DNA of 41,040 bases, from contig CACPOX010000011.1 of assembly GCA_902635665.1 (NCBI GenBank), forward strand, positions 1 through 41,040, read 5' to 3'. The notes beneath the pieces are model-generated. The model made no database searches. It was not told the DNA's origin and was given only the letters and a program-made list of their open reading frames with translations. The DNA comes from an uncultured Pelagibacteraceae bacterium (GTDB lineage Bacteria; Pseudomonadota; Alphaproteobacteria; Pelagibacterales; Pelagibacteraceae). Every line of letters starts with the position of its first letter. Within the stretch, counting starts at the first letter, position 1. Shown here piece by piece: positions 11,545-21,572 of the stretch. Made by a program: the position numbers and the translations under genes.

Positions 11545-12630
11545 ATGATAACTCCAAATTTCAAAAAATTCAATATTGAGGCTTATAAGCCCGGTAAATC
11601 AAAAGTTAAGAAACTTAAGAATGTAATTAAGCTTTCTGCAAATGAGTCTGCTTTAGGCATGAGTCCTAAAGCAAAGAAAATAATATTAAATAAAAATCTA
11701 AATTTAGATAAATATCCAGATGGAAAATCTCAAAATTTAAGAAAAGCAATATCCAAAGTTTATAAATGCAATTCTGAGAAAATTATTTGTGGAGCAGGTT
11801 CAGATGAAGTGATTCAAATGCTCTGTCAGTTGTTTTTAAACCCAAAAGATGAGGTTGTAGTACCTGAGTATAGTTTTTTAATGTACAGAATTTACTCAAA
11901 AATTGTTGGTGCAAAAGTTATATTTGCAAAAGAAATTAATTTTAAAGTTTCAGTAAAAGAAGTTTTAAAAAAAATTACAAAAAAAACTAAAATTGTCTTT
12001 ATAGCAAATCCAAACAATCCAACAGGAACTTACTTAAGTAAAAAAGAGGTTTTAGAATTAAGAAAAAGATTAAATAAAAAAATTTTACTAGTTATAGATG
12101 ATGCCTATGCAGAATATATGAAAAACAAAGATTATTCATCTGGGTTAGATTTGTTTAAAAATAAAGATAATGTTTTCATCCTTAGAACTTTTTCAAAAAT
12201 GTTTGGATTAGCTTCTCTGAGAGTAGGTTGGGGATATGGATCAAAAAAAATAGTTGATGCACTAAATGTTATAAAACCACCATTTAATGTAAATGGCATT
12301 GCTCAATTAGCAGCCATTCAGTCACTGAAGGATAAAGCTTTCATAAATAAATCGATTAGACACAATTTATTATATTCTGGAAAAATTAAGAAATTTCTCG
12401 AGACATATAATATTTTCTCAAATTCAGTTTCAGCAAATTTTTTGTTACTTAATTTTGAAAAATGCAGATATTCAGCAAAATTTTTGTATGAAAAACTTAA
12501 AAATAAGGGAATTATTTTAAGATCAACAGAAGATGGCTATCATATAAAGAATAAATTAAGGTTAACTATTGGATCTAAAAAAGAAAACTTAAAATTTATG
12601 AGTGTTATTAAGCAAGTATTGAAAAAATGA
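11545..12630 (+). CDS. hisC: Histidinol-phosphate / aromatic aminotransferase
   Basis: 361 aa class I/II PLP aminotransferase of the HisC group. Seen are KLSANESALGMSPKA, the ANPNNPTGTYLSK substrate/cofactor segment, VIDDAYAEY, and the PLP-Lys motif RTFSKMFGLASLRVGWG. HisC enzymes act on imidazole-acetol phosphate in histidine synthesis, and many also transaminate prephenate or phenylpyruvates. It overlaps the prephenate/arogenate dehydrogenase gene as ATGA (4 bases), which suggests a role in tyrosine/phenylalanine synthesis instead of, or in addition to, histidine. The start is the ATG after an A-rich leader without a clear Shine-Dalgarno. Confidence 0.85.
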   Translation: MITPNFKKFNIEAYKPGKSKVKKLKNVIKLSANESALGMSPKAKKIILNKNLNLDKYPDGKSQNLRKAISKVYKCNSEKIICGAGSDEVIQMLCQLFLNPKDEVVVPEYSFLMYRIYSKIVGAKVIFAKEINFKVSVKEVLKKITKKTKIVFIANPNNPTGTYLSKKEVLELRKRLNKKILLVIDDAYAEYMKNKDYSSGLDLFKNKDNVFILRTFSKMFGLASLRVGWGYGSKKIVDALNVIKPPFNVNGIAQLAAIQSLKDKAFINKSIRHNLLYSGKIKKFLETYNIFSNSVSANFLLLNFEKCRYSAKFLYEKLKNKGIILRSTEDGYHIKNKLRLTIGSKKENLKFMSVIKQVLKK

Positions 12631-13523
12631 AAAATATTTTAATTATTGGCTGTGGATTATTAGGTTCATCTTTATTAAGGCGTATTAGTAAAAAAAAAAT
12701 AGCAAAAAAAATTTTTATTTACGAAAAATCAAAATCTAATATTGCTAAGATAAAAAGATTAAAATTACCTGGAACAATTGTTAAATCATTAAAAGAAGGT
12801 GCAAGTAATTCTGATATAATCATCTTTTGTACACCGATGAGTGAATACAAAAATATTATTTTAAAAATTAATAAATTTGTAACATCAAAAACATTGATTA
12901 CAGATATTGGTTCTTCAAAAATTGAAACTTCTAAAATTATAAATAAATTTTTAAAGAAAGGTATTCATTGGATTCAAAGTCACCCAATAGCTGGATCAGA
13001 GGTCAGTGGACCAGAGCATGGTAAAGAAAATATGTTTACTGATAGATGGTGCATAATAATTAAAGAAAAAAATATTAAAAAAAATAATATAAATATTATA
13101 ACTAAGTTTTGGAAAAAAATTGGAGCAAAAGTAGCTGTTATGAATGCTGAAAAACATGACAAAATTTTTTCTATTACCAGCCATTTACCTCACTTAATTG
13201 CATATAATTTGGTGAAATCTGCACAAGATTTTGAGAAAAAACAAAATTATGAGCTAATCAAATACAGCGCTGGTGGATTGAGAGATTTTTCTAGGATTGC
13301 AGCATCAAATGAAATCATGTGGAGAGATATTTTTTTTAATAATAAAAATAATATTTCAAAAGCAATTGATTTATTTATTAAAAATTTAAATCAATTTAAA
13401 AAAGATATTAATTCAAAAAATAATAAGTCTATTGTAAAAAAACTTATTCAGACTAAAAAAGTAAGGTCACAAATCATTAAATTGAAACAAGATATTGATA
13501 AGCCTGACTTTGGAAGAAATTAG
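12627..13523 (+). CDS. tyrA: Prephenate/arogenate dehydrogenase
   Basis: 298 aa. N-terminal Rossmann fold (NILIIGCGLLGSSLLRRI), TDIGSSKIETSK, then the family signature SHPIAGSEVSGPEHG and the helical domain motif TSHLPHLIAYNLV. It carries out the oxidative decarboxylation leading to tyrosine. No chorismate mutase or ACT domain is fused. The start overlaps hisC by 4 bases (ATGA). In alphaproteobacteria this pair is common, the gene often being called tyrC (cyclohexadienyl dehydrogenase). Its TAG stop overlaps the stop of the convergent NlpC/P60 gene (TTAG). Confidence 0.9.
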   Translation: MKNILIIGCGLLGSSLLRRISKKKIAKKIFIYEKSKSNIAKIKRLKLPGTIVKSLKEGASNSDIIIFCTPMSEYKNIILKINKFVTSKTLITDIGSSKIETSKIINKFLKKGIHWIQSHPIAGSEVSGPEHGKENMFTDRWCIIIKEKNIKKNNINIITKFWKKIGAKVAVMNAEKHDKIFSITSHLPHLIAYNLVKSAQDFEKKQNYELIKYSAGGLRDFSRIAASNEIMWRDIFFNNKNNISKAIDLFIKNLNQFKKDINSKNNKSIVKKLIQTKKVRSQIIKLKQDIDKPDFGRN

Positions 13524-14269
13524 TATTTTATTTTAGATACTTTTTTTACCTTTAGCTTTGCAGTTTTTTCAATTCTATTAATTGTTTCTATAATTGGCAT
13601 AATAATTACTTTTCTTTCTGGACCATAAGCATGAATTAGTTGTTTAGAATTTAAGCACATAGCAACATGACCTTTCCAAAAAATAATGTCTCCTTTTTTA
13701 AATTGTCTTTTTTTTGAATTCTTTTTTGTATATTTGATCTGATCCTTCGTATCTCTTGGATAAAATGATCCATTATAATAAAAAAATATTTGTAATAAAG
13801 CTGAGCAATCAATACCTTGAAATGTTTTTCCACCCCAAACATATTTTACATTTAAAAATTTTTTAAATATTTTTGTAAAATTATTTTCTTTATGGTTTAC
13901 TTTTTTAATATCTGTCTTTTTAATCCATTTATTTTTTTCAATTTTTACATAATTGTTATTTTGCTCAAATACAGACAATTTGGATGCAAGTGGAAGCCAA
14001 CTATTAGTTCCAATTCCAGGCTTTTTAAAAATCCTTGCTTTTAATGAACTGACTTTATAGTTAGGACTATATTTTTCTACATATTTTGAGTTTTTTATAA
14101 ACCCCTTATAGTTATCAAAGAAAGTTTTAATTTTTATCCAATTTTTATTTTTTGCTAAAATTTTGAATTTTTCACCATGTATAATTTGTGAAGTTACCTC
14201 AGATCTTTTCGTAGGATTTTTGTAAATATTCGAAAAATTACCTATGAAGTAAAAATTATTTTGCACCAA
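13520..14269 (-). CDS. SH3-domain NlpC/P60 peptidase
   Basis: About 249 aa. Two bacterial SH3-like repeats (about residues 5-65 and 72-122, each with a WxKI/YVKI strand pattern) precede an NlpC/P60 catalytic domain. The catalytic Cys155 lies in GIDCSALLQ, His201 in WKGHVAMCL and a third polar position at His213 in LIHAYG. The family cleaves gamma-D-Glu-diaminopimelate-type peptide bonds of peptidoglycan. No signal peptide is visible, so it may act on cytoplasmic, recycled muropeptides. That would suit its neighbour, an AmpG-like permease, whose 3' end it overlaps. No ATG is available: the start is TTG at 14269 or GTG at 14266. Confidence 0.85.
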   Translation of the reverse strand: MVQNNFYFIGNFSNIYKNPTKRSEVTSQIIHGEKFKILAKNKNWIKIKTFFDNYKGFIKNSKYVEKYSPNYKVSSLKARIFKKPGIGTNSWLPLASKLSVFEQNNNYVKIEKNKWIKKTDIKKVNHKENNFTKIFKKFLNVKYVWGGKTFQGIDCSALLQIFFYYNGSFYPRDTKDQIKYTKKNSKKRQFKKGDIIFWKGHVAMCLNSKQLIHAYGPERKVIIMPIIETINRIEKTAKLKVKKVSKIKY

Positions 14270-15632
14270 TTTTAATTTTGTTTTTAATTAACCACAAAAA
14301 AATTAACGATGGTATCACCATTATAGTCGTTAAAACAAAAAATGTTCCCCAATCTCCGTTTAACCAGTCAACCAAAGCTCCTGATGATGAAGCCAGTGTA
14401 GTACGACCAGCAGTACCAATTGAAGCAAGTAATGCATATTGTGTGGCAGTATAAGTTCTATCAACTAGTAATGATATAAATGCTACAAATGCTACAGTTG
14501 CAAAAGCTGCTGTGATGTCATCAGCTATAACTGCAATTGCAAATAAAATTTCTGATTTTCCAGTCCATGCTAAAACTGCAAATAAAAGATTTGTTATAGC
14601 CATTAACCCACCAGCAAAAAACATAGTTTTAATTGTTCCAGCTCTCATGGCCATTATTCCACCCAGCAAAGTAAATACAACAGTTGTTATCCAACCAAGT
14701 CCTTTCGAATAAATTGCAATTTGACCTTTGGAGAATCCAATTTCTTTATAAAAAACAATAGACATTCTTCCCATAAATGCCTCACCTATTTTAAACAAAA
14801 AAACAAATCCTAAAATTCCAGCTGCAATGGCAAAACCATTTTTTCTAAAAAAACTAATAATAGGTCCGCCTATAGTTCCTGTAATATATGCAATAAAGTT
14901 TGTAATTATATTGCTAGATCCAAGTTTTCCTTCAATTAATTTGTCTGTTTCTCTCTGTTTTGCTTGTCTGTTTGTATCTATAGGTTCATGAACAAACATT
15001 AATCCAATATTCATTAAAATTATTAAAATACCTAAAATTAAAAAAGTAGCTTGCCAGTAGTCAGCTACCCCTAGGTTTTCAAAAAATTCTGCAGTAAATA
15101 AAGCAACAACTCCACCTAATTTATAACCTGTCCACCAACCAACAACAGCCATAGCTGCACCAGCAGCCATTGATTTTCCTTCATTTTCATTTATCTGTTC
15201 AATTCTTAATGCATCTACAGTTATATCTTGGGTTGCTGACGCTATAGCAATAATTAAACCTACAGTAATTAATAAAGCCAAATTTTCAGTTGGGTTAATC
15301 ACACTCCAAACAACAAGACTTAATAGAATAATTAATTGCATCAAAACTATCCAGCCTCTTCTATGACCTAATTTTTTTGTTAGTATTGGAATTTGAATTC
15401 TATCTATAATGGGAGCCCACAAATAATTGAAAGCGTATACTCCAAAAATTAATCCTGCCCATCCAATTGTTGATCTGCTTAGACCTTCTTCTTTAAGCCA
15501 AAGACTCAAGCTGCTAGCTATTAACACCCAAGGGAAACCACTTATTGCGCCCAATAAAAGAATCCTTACCATTCGAAAATCTTTATAAACTGCAAGAGAA
15601 TCAAGCCATGTTTGTTTCTTTGTTTTAGTCAT
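14256..15632 (-). CDS. AmpG-like major facilitator permease
   Basis: 458 aa from the ATG at 15632, which has a good Shine-Dalgarno (GGAG, 15645-15642) 9 bases upstream. A TTG at 15647 would extend it by five residues into trkH and is less likely. About 12 membrane segments. The N-terminus (RILLLGAISGFPWVLIASSL, WLKEEGLSRSTIGWAGL, YLWAPIIDR) is typical of the AmpG/PAT group, which imports anhydro-muropeptides or, in other members, acetyl-CoA. Downstream is an NlpC/P60 peptidase. Together with amgK and murU elsewhere in the window, this supports a cell-wall recycling role, but the substrate is inferred. Confidence 0.82.
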   Translation of the reverse strand: MTKTKKQTWLDSLAVYKDFRMVRILLLGAISGFPWVLIASSLSLWLKEEGLSRSTIGWAGLIFGVYAFNYLWAPIIDRIQIPILTKKLGHRRGWIVLMQLIILLSLVVWSVINPTENLALLITVGLIIAIASATQDITVDALRIEQINENEGKSMAAGAAMAVVGWWTGYKLGGVVALFTAEFFENLGVADYWQATFLILGILIILMNIGLMFVHEPIDTNRQAKQRETDKLIEGKLGSSNIITNFIAYITGTIGGPIISFFRKNGFAIAAGILGFVFLFKIGEAFMGRMSIVFYKEIGFSKGQIAIYSKGLGWITTVVFTLLGGIMAMRAGTIKTMFFAGGLMAITNLLFAVLAWTGKSEILFAIAVIADDITAAFATVAFVAFISLLVDRTYTATQYALLASIGTAGRTTLASSSGALVDWLNGDWGTFFVLTTIMVIPSLIFLWLIKNKIKIGAK

Positions 15633-15634
15633 AA

Positions 15635-17074
15635 TTAATTTCTCCAAAAAGATGGTAAGAACAATACTAATATTGCAAACAACTCAAGTCTACCTAAAAT
15701 CATACCTACAGTTAAGATCCATTTTGAAATATCGGGCAAAGCTGAAAAATCTCCATTAGGCCCAATTATAGGACCCAAACCTGGACCAACATTTGATATT
15801 GATGTTGCTGCTCCAGAGATAGCAGTTATAAAATCGAGACCTGTTAATGATAATAATGCAGCTAAAATAAAAAAAATAAGAAAGTAAAAATAAATAAACG
15901 ATATTATTGATGCTATAAATTTATCGTCTACAGATCCTTGATTATATTTAATTATAAATATTCCTTTCGGATATATAATTTTTTTTAGTTGATTTAAAAT
16001 GAATAAATATAAAATTTGAATTCTAAAGATTTTAATACCACAAGTAGTAGATCCGGCACAACCTCCAATAAACATTAGTGCAAGAAATATTGTTATAGGA
16101 AAGCTTCCCCAACCATCAAATTCTGCATTAACATAACCTGTTCCAGTCAATATTGAAATCGTATTAAAAAAAATAGATCTTAAACTAAAGTTTCCATCAT
16201 TATTAAATAATAAATATATTGATAATACAATAATGCTTATAATTATTATTTTTATAAATGTTCTGATTTGAATATCGTTTAAAAATATTCTTTTATTACC
16301 ATTAATAAATTTAATGTATGCAATAAATGGAACACTTCCTAAAATTATAAAAATCATTGATGATATTTCTATAGGAACACTGTTAAAATATCCGATAGAT
16401 TGATTGTAATTAGAAAATCCACCTGTAGCTATAGTAGTCATAGAATGAGTTAAACTATCAAATTTTCCCATTCCAAATATCCAATATGAAAATGCACAAA
16501 GAGCAGTTAGACCTAAATAAATATAAATAAGTCTTAAAGCTATTTCTTTCGATTTAGGAAGAATTTTTTCAGATGAGTCGTTGCTAGAAATTTTAAATAA
16601 TTGCATACCACCAACATTCATTATAGGCATTAGAGTAATTGCCATTACAATTATACCAATACCACCCAACCACTGAAGTATTGCTCTCCATAATAGAATG
16701 CCTTTTGGTGTATTCTCTAAGTCAGAAATAATTGTAGATCCAGTTGTTGTAATACCAGACATACTCTCAAAAAAAGCATCAGTAATTGAAAGCTCCATAG
16801 TCGAAAATATAAATGGTAAAGATCCAAAAATAGCAATACTTAACCAAGACAAAGCAGTTAATAAAAACGCTTGTTGTAAATTTAACTTCTTGTCGTGGTC
16901 TAGATTTGAAAGAAAAAATAATGATCCAAAAATTATAGTAACAATAGATGAACCAAAAAACGATGAATCTATTTCAGAATAAATAAATTGAGCAATTATA
17001 GGGATGAACATTGAGACCCCTAAAATTATTTGTAAAATTCCTAGTGTAAAAAAAACAGTTTTGTAATTAGACAT
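15635..17074 (-). CDS. trkH: TrkH-type potassium uptake protein
   Basis: 479 aa integral membrane protein with the fourfold pore-loop design of TrkH/KtrB. The loops read MSGITTTGST, TTIATGGFSNY, ISILTGTGYVN and ATSISNVGPG, each with the Gly that lines the filter. It moves K+ into the cell together with the NAD-binding regulatory subunit TrkA, which is not encoded nearby. It is the first gene of the trkH-permease-NlpC run. It diverges from lysS across 91 bases; I could not assign a convincing promoter there. Confidence 0.93.
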   Translation of the reverse strand: MSNYKTVFFTLGILQIILGVSMFIPIIAQFIYSEIDSSFFGSSIVTIIFGSLFFLSNLDHDKKLNLQQAFLLTALSWLSIAIFGSLPFIFSTMELSITDAFFESMSGITTTGSTIISDLENTPKGILLWRAILQWLGGIGIIVMAITLMPIMNVGGMQLFKISSNDSSEKILPKSKEIALRLIYIYLGLTALCAFSYWIFGMGKFDSLTHSMTTIATGGFSNYNQSIGYFNSVPIEISSMIFIILGSVPFIAYIKFINGNKRIFLNDIQIRTFIKIIIISIIVLSIYLLFNNDGNFSLRSIFFNTISILTGTGYVNAEFDGWGSFPITIFLALMFIGGCAGSTTCGIKIFRIQILYLFILNQLKKIIYPKGIFIIKYNQGSVDDKFIASIISFIYFYFLIFFILAALLSLTGLDFITAISGAATSISNVGPGLGPIIGPNGDFSALPDISKWILTVGMILGRLELFAILVLFLPSFWRN

Positions 17075-17165
17075 TTTGAAAGAACATTATTTTATGGTAA
17101 ATAAATTTCAACTCTATAAGAATTAATAAAATCGCCAATTTAGGATTTTTATAAAAGATATATTC

Positions 17166-18728
17166 GTGATTAAAAAAGAAATTTTAGATAAAACAAGTGC
17201 TTGGCCTCTCGTTGAAGCAAAAAAAATGCTTCGTGAGAGAAAATCATTTATTGATAAAAAAGGAAAAATTACTCTTCAAACAGGATATGGCCCAAGTGGT
17301 CTTCCTCATATTGGAACATTTGGTGAAGTTGCACGGACATCAATGATGGTTAATGCATTAAAGCAACTTACAGATTTACCAACAGAGATAATTACTTTTT
17401 CTGATGATATGGATGGTTTAAGAAAAGTTCCTGATAATGTCCCTAATCAGGAATTACTAAACAAAAATTTACACAAACCATTAACACAAGTTCCAGATCC
17501 ATTTGAAAAATTTGCAAGTTTTGGAGAGCATAATAATGAAATGTTAAAAAATTTTTTAAACAGTTTTAATTTCAAATACAGTTTTAAAAGTTCAACATCT
17601 TTATACAAAGGTGGTTTTTTCAACCCAACTTTAAAAATTATTTTAGAAAATTATGATGGTATAATGAATATTATACTTCCAACTTTGGGCAAAGAACGTC
17701 AACAAACTTACTGTCCTTTTTTACCTATTTGTCCAGACACAGGACATGTACTAGAAATACCAGTTATAGAAATTGATAAAAAAAATTCTAAAATAATTTT
17801 TGATAATAAGGGTAAAAAATTAGAAACTAGTATTTTAGATGGAAATTGTAAATTACAATGGAAAGTTGATTGGGCAATGAGATGGTATGCTCTGGATATC
17901 GATTTTGAAATGTATGGAAAAGACCTTATCGAAAGTGCAATTTTATCAACTAAAATTATAAATTTAATCGGTAAAAAACATCCATCTGGATTTGCTTATG
18001 AATTATTTCTTGATGAAAAGGGTGAAAAAATTTCAAAATCAAAAGGAAACGGTATTACTATCGACCAGTGGTTAAAATATGCTTCACCCGAAAGCTTATC
18101 TTTATACATGTATCAAAATCCAAAAAGAGCAAAAAAACTTTATAAAGAAATAGTGCCTAAAGCTGTAGATGAGTACCTCGATAATATTGAAAAATCAAAA
18201 AAACAAACAGAACAACAATTAGTAATGAATCCTGTTTGGCATGTTCATAATGGAGACATCCCTAAAGAAGAGATGATTATGACTTTTTCTATGTTGTTGA
18301 ATTTAGTTGAGACAAGTAATGCTGATAATAAAGATTTATTATGGAAGTTTGTTAAAAAATATAAATCTAACATTCATAAAAAAAACTTTCCAATTTTTGA
18401 TGGACTAGTTGGTTATGCAATTAAGTATTTTAATGATGTTATTAAGGCTCAAAAAAAATATAAAAATCCATCTGAAAATGAAAAATTAGCTCTACAAGCT
18501 TTAATTAAAACTTTAGAACAATGTAATGATCAAATGTCTCCAGAGGATATACAAACATTAATTTATTCAACAGGCAAAGAGAATGGGTATGCAGAAAACT
18601 TAAGAGATTGGTTTAAGTTAATTTATGAAGTGGTGTTTGGAGATGAAAATGGACCTAGAATGGGTTTTTTTATAAGTTTTTTCGGTGTTAACGAAACAAA
18701 AGAGTTGTTAATTAGTAAATTAAAATAA
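17166..18728 (+). CDS. lysS: Lysyl-tRNA synthetase, class I
   Basis: 520 aa. This is the class I (archaeal-type) LysRS, not the class II enzyme of most bacteria. The HIGH motif is LPHIGTFGE (HIGT at residues 48-51), the KMSKS motif is EKISKSKGNG (288-292), and the C-terminal helical anticodon-binding domain is present. Class I LysRS is characteristic of alphaproteobacteria, spirochaetes and archaea. The start is GTG, with no ATG nearby. Its TAA shares a base with the pyrD ATG (TAATG). A possible -10 (TATAAA, 17150-17155) lies just upstream, but I see no good -35. Confidence 0.96.
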   Translation: MIKKEILDKTSAWPLVEAKKMLRERKSFIDKKGKITLQTGYGPSGLPHIGTFGEVARTSMMVNALKQLTDLPTEIITFSDDMDGLRKVPDNVPNQELLNKNLHKPLTQVPDPFEKFASFGEHNNEMLKNFLNSFNFKYSFKSSTSLYKGGFFNPTLKIILENYDGIMNIILPTLGKERQQTYCPFLPICPDTGHVLEIPVIEIDKKNSKIIFDNKGKKLETSILDGNCKLQWKVDWAMRWYALDIDFEMYGKDLIESAILSTKIINLIGKKHPSGFAYELFLDEKGEKISKSKGNGITIDQWLKYASPESLSLYMYQNPKRAKKLYKEIVPKAVDEYLDNIEKSKKQTEQQLVMNPVWHVHNGDIPKEEMIMTFSMLLNLVETSNADNKDLLWKFVKKYKSNIHKKNFPIFDGLVGYAIKYFNDVIKAQKKYKNPSENEKLALQALIKTLEQCNDQMSPEDIQTLIYSTGKENGYAENLRDWFKLIYEVVFGDENGPRMGFFISFFGVNETKELLISKLK

Positions 18729-19780
18729 TGTATTCAAACTTAAGATCTTTAATATTTAAAATAGATCCTGAAAGAGCACATTTTTTAGCAATTCAATCTC
18801 TTAAACTCAATTTAGTTTCAAATATATTTGATGAAAACAAAAATGATCCCCTTTTAAAAACTAAATTATTTAACCAAAATCTTGATAATCCTATTGGTAT
18901 TGCAGCAGGTTTTGATAAGAATGCAGAGGTATACAACCCTTTATTTAAATTGGGTTTTGGATTTGTTGAAGTAGGTACGGTTACACCATTAAAACAATAT
19001 GGAAATGAAAAACCAAGAGTATTTAGATTGGTAGAAGATCAAGCATTAATTAATAGGTTAGGTTTTAACAACCATGGATCAGATACAATATTAAACAGAA
19101 TAAAATCTAATAAAAAACTAGGTGTACTAGGTGTAAATGTGGGTCCAAACAAAGATTCTAATGATAGATTGAATGATTATTTAATTGGATTAGAAAAATT
19201 TTCTGAAGTTGCAGATTATATTACAATTAATATTTCTTCACCAAATACTGAAAATCTTAGAAATTTTCATGAAGAGAATAAATTAAAAGATTTATTAAAA
19301 TCTGTTTCAGAGAAAAAAAAACAATTAAAAACTGAAATTCCTGTAGCTGTAAAGATTTCACCAGATATAAATGAAAATCAAATTGACTCAATTTCAGAAA
19401 TACTTTTAGAAAATGAAATAAGCGCAATAATAATTTCAAATACTTCTGAAGCTTCTCGGGAAACACTTCAAAATATACAAAGACATCAAAAAGGCGGTTT
19501 ATCTGGAAAACCAATTCAAAAAAAATCAAATCTTTTAATAAGTAAATTCTACAATTTAATTAAAGGTAAAATTAAAATAATTGGAGTAGGTGGCGTTGAC
19601 TCTGGTAAAGCAGCTTATGATAAGTTTTTATTAGGAGCAGATTATGTTCAGTTATATACCGGCATGGTATTTCAAGGACCCAATATTGCTAGCATGATTA
19701 AAAAAGACCTAAAAGAATTACTAATAAGAGATGGTGTCAAAAATTTCACAGAAATTGTTGGAAATAAAACTGTTTCTTAA
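18728..19780 (+). CDS. pyrD: Dihydroorotate dehydrogenase (quinone), class 2
   Basis: 350 aa. Oxidises dihydroorotate to orotate in pyrimidine synthesis, passing electrons to membrane quinone. The N-terminal amphipathic part with [13 protein letters not shown] is the class 2 membrane-association region. Next come [29 protein letters not shown], and the class 2 catalytic Ser region [14 protein letters not shown]-binding segments are [20 protein letters not shown] and [11 protein letters not shown]. It is translationally coupled to lysS through TAATG. Confidence 0.96.
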   Translation: MYSNLRSLIFKIDPERAHFLAIQSLKLNLVSNIFDENKNDPLLKTKLFNQNLDNPIGIAAGFDKNAEVYNPLFKLGFGFVEVGTVTPLKQYGNEKPRVFRLVEDQALINRLGFNNHGSDTILNRIKSNKKLGVLGVNVGPNKDSNDRLNDYLIGLEKFSEVADYITINISSPNTENLRNFHEENKLKDLLKSVSEKKKQLKTEIPVAVKISPDINENQIDSISEILLENEISAIIISNTSEASRETLQNIQRHQKGGLSGKPIQKKSNLLISKFYNLIKGKIKIIGVGGVDSGKAAYDKFLLGADYVQLYTGMVFQGPNIASMIKKDLKELLIRDGVKNFTEIVGNKTVS

Positions 19781-19791
19781 ATGTATTAAAC

Positions 19792-19820
19792 TTGACGCCT
19801 TCAATATCTCCCCTTATATA
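19792..19820 (+). promoter_or_regulatory. Candidate sigma70 promoter for rpmB
   Basis: -35 TTGACG (19792-19797), 17-base spacer, -10 TATATA (19815-19820). Transcription would start near 19827, only about 6 bases before the rpmB ATG at 19833, leaving almost no leader and no place for a Shine-Dalgarno. Confidence 0.65.
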
Positions 19821-19832
19821 GGCACTGTTATT

Positions 19833-20144
19833 ATGTCAAAAAAATGTGAACTTACCGGAAAAATTCCTATGAAAGGTCATAATGTTAGTCATGCTAACAA
19901 TAAGACTAAAAGAAGATTTTTACCTAATCTTAAAAAAGTAAAATTTACAAGTGAGCTTACTGGAAGAAGTTTAAAACTTACTGTAAGTAATTCAGGTGTA
20001 AGGTCAGTTGACAAAAAAGGTAGTTTTGATGAATTTTTAAAAACTGTAAAAAATAAAAATTTATCTCCTAGATTAAAAAAGTTGAAAAAAGTAGTTTTAA
20101 TTAAATCCCCTTTTAAAAAAAAACCTGTAGCTAAATCAGCTTAA
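19833..20144 (+). CDS. rpmB: 50S ribosomal protein L28
   Basis: 103 aa. It starts [20 protein letters not shown], the standard L28 N-terminus with the conserved Cys and [15 protein letters not shown]. An in-frame extension back to 19731 would overlap pyrD and run through the promoter, so I place the start at 19833. A basic C-terminal tail ([13 protein letters not shown]) extends beyond the roughly 78 aa of E. coli L28; longer L28 is common in alphaproteobacteria. Its stop overlaps the next start as TAATG. Confidence 0.96.
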   Translation: MSKKCELTGKIPMKGHNVSHANNKTKRRFLPNLKKVKFTSELTGRSLKLTVSNSGVRSVDKKGSFDEFLKTVKNKNLSPRLKKLKKVVLIKSPFKKKPVAKSA

Positions 20145-20698
20145 TGAACAAATTATTTATCACCCTGTCAATAATGATGGGGGTTGTTGTACTATCTTCT
20201 AATTATTTAGTTCAGTTCCCAATAAACTATTTTGGATTAAATGAGATTTTAACTTATGGAGCTTTTAGTTACCCAATAGCCTTTTTAATAACAGATTTAG
20301 CAAATAGATCATATGGAAAATTACTAGCAAGACAAATTGTATATTTGGGTTTTTTAATAGGTATTATATTTACATTGTTATTCTCAACTGATTTTGCAGA
20401 TTTAATCTCTGTTAGAATTGCAATAGGATCAGGGGTGGCTTTTATTACTGCCCAATTGTTAGATATTCAAATTTTTGATCGATTAAGAAAAAAAGAGTGG
20501 TTTGTAGCTCCACTTACTTCATCTTTGATTGGATCAACAGTCGACACATTTTTATTTTTCTCAATATCATTTTATGCAACAGGAGTACCTTGGGTTACTT
20601 TATCTCTTGGAGATTTAGCGGTAAAAGTTTTAGTTGCTCTAATAATGTTAATACCATTTAGAATGTTATTGAAAATTATAAAACCAATTAAAGTTTAA
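20144..20698 (+). CDS. YhhQ-type queuosine precursor transporter (VUT family)
   Basis: 184 aa membrane protein with about six hydrophobic segments. The SYPIAFLITDLANRSYG, TAQLLDIQIFDRLR and GSTVDTFLFFSISF patterns are typical of the YhhQ/VUT1 family. Members import the queuosine precursors preQ0/preQ1 or queuine; which one applies here cannot be told from sequence. The start overlaps the rpmB stop (TAATG). Its TAA stop overlaps that of the convergent ureohydrolase gene (TTAA). Confidence 0.85.
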   Translation: MNKLFITLSIMMGVVVLSSNYLVQFPINYFGLNEILTYGAFSYPIAFLITDLANRSYGKLLARQIVYLGFLIGIIFTLLFSTDFADLISVRIAIGSGVAFITAQLLDIQIFDRLRKKEWFVAPLTSSLIGSTVDTFLFFSISFYATGVPWVTLSLGDLAVKVLVALIMLIPFRMLLKIIKPIKV

Positions 20699-21570
20699 TA
20701 TAAAAATTTATAAGACAAAATTTTATAAGCTAATTTTGCAACAAGAAAATTATAAGAATTAAATCCTTTAATTGGAGACAGTTCATTAATATCCGCACCA
20801 ACAATTTTTGAGTTTTTCGCTGCAATTCTTATTATATCTAATGTTTCATCCCATAAAAGTCCTCCTGGTTCAGGTGTACCAGTTGCAGGCATAATACTTG
20901 AATCTAGTCCATCTACATCGAATGTTAGATAAACAGTTTTGTTTTTAATCAGTTTTTTAAATTTAGACAAATTCCATTTTTTTTTATCTTTTGCCCAAAA
21001 AATATTTATCCTTGAAGAATTTTTTTTTAAAAATGGGATTTCACTTTCCGAGATGTTTCTTATTCCAAATGAAATTAAAGAAACATTTTTATAATCTAGA
21101 CACCTTCTAATTGCTGAGGCATGTGAAAATTTTTCTCCATTATAGCTTTGACGTAAATCTGCATGAGCATCAAAATGCAAGAGACAAATTTTTTTATATT
21201 TTTTAGTAAAAGGAACAATACATCCGGGAGTTATTGAATGCTCTCCACCCAAAGTCATTGGAAAAAGTTTTTTATCTAAAATCTCTTTATTAATCTTTGA
21301 GATTTTATTAAGTGCTTTTTTTATATTTTTGTCTATTTTAAATGGTTTTAAAGTTTTAATACCTATTTTCTTATAAGGTTCGCAGTTAAGTTCTTCATCA
21401 TATAGCTCAACTTGATGAGATGCTTTTATAATTTCTTTAGGTCCATTTCTTGTTCCCCCCCCATAACTGACAGTTTTTTCTAAACCAAATGGAACAATTA
21501 CAGCTTTTTCTTTAAAGCTAAATTTATTATCAATTCCTAAAAATCCGTTTTTATTTAAGAGATATTTCAA
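20695..21570 (-). CDS. speB: Ureohydrolase (agmatinase/arginase family)
   Basis: 291 aa manganese ureohydrolase. All metal ligands are present: His111 in GGEHSITPG, Asp134/His136/Asp138 in HFDAHADLR, and Asp218/Asp220 in TFDVDGLD. SIMPATGTPEPGG follows, as in agmatinases. The family releases urea from agmatine, arginine or related guanidino compounds. The start must be TTG at 21570, because no ATG occurs before residue 105. It sits 2 nt after the deoxyhypusine-synthase-like gene in an operon with a PLP decarboxylase, so a polyamine role is likely. Agmatinase is the better guess, but arginase activity feeding ornithine to the decarboxylase is possible. Confidence 0.82.
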   Translation of the reverse strand: MKYLLNKNGFLGIDNKFSFKEKAVIVPFGLEKTVSYGGGTRNGPKEIIKASHQVELYDEELNCEPYKKIGIKTLKPFKIDKNIKKALNKISKINKEILDKKLFPMTLGGEHSITPGCIVPFTKKYKKICLLHFDAHADLRQSYNGEKFSHASAIRRCLDYKNVSLISFGIRNISESEIPFLKKNSSRINIFWAKDKKKWNLSKFKKLIKNKTVYLTFDVDGLDSSIMPATGTPEPGGLLWDETLDIIRIAAKNSKIVGADINELSPIKGFNSYNFLVAKLAYKILSYKFLY

Positions 21571-21572
21571 TT

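Noticed and set aside
11400..11545. Replication origin in the longest AT-rich gap
   Set aside because: No DnaA-box clusters or origin-associated genes; the gap is explained by the metX promoter and riboswitch and the hisC upstream region.
19731..19832. 34-residue N-terminal extension of L28 overlapping pyrD
   Set aside because: L28 proteins start at [10 protein letters not shown], and the extension covers a good promoter.
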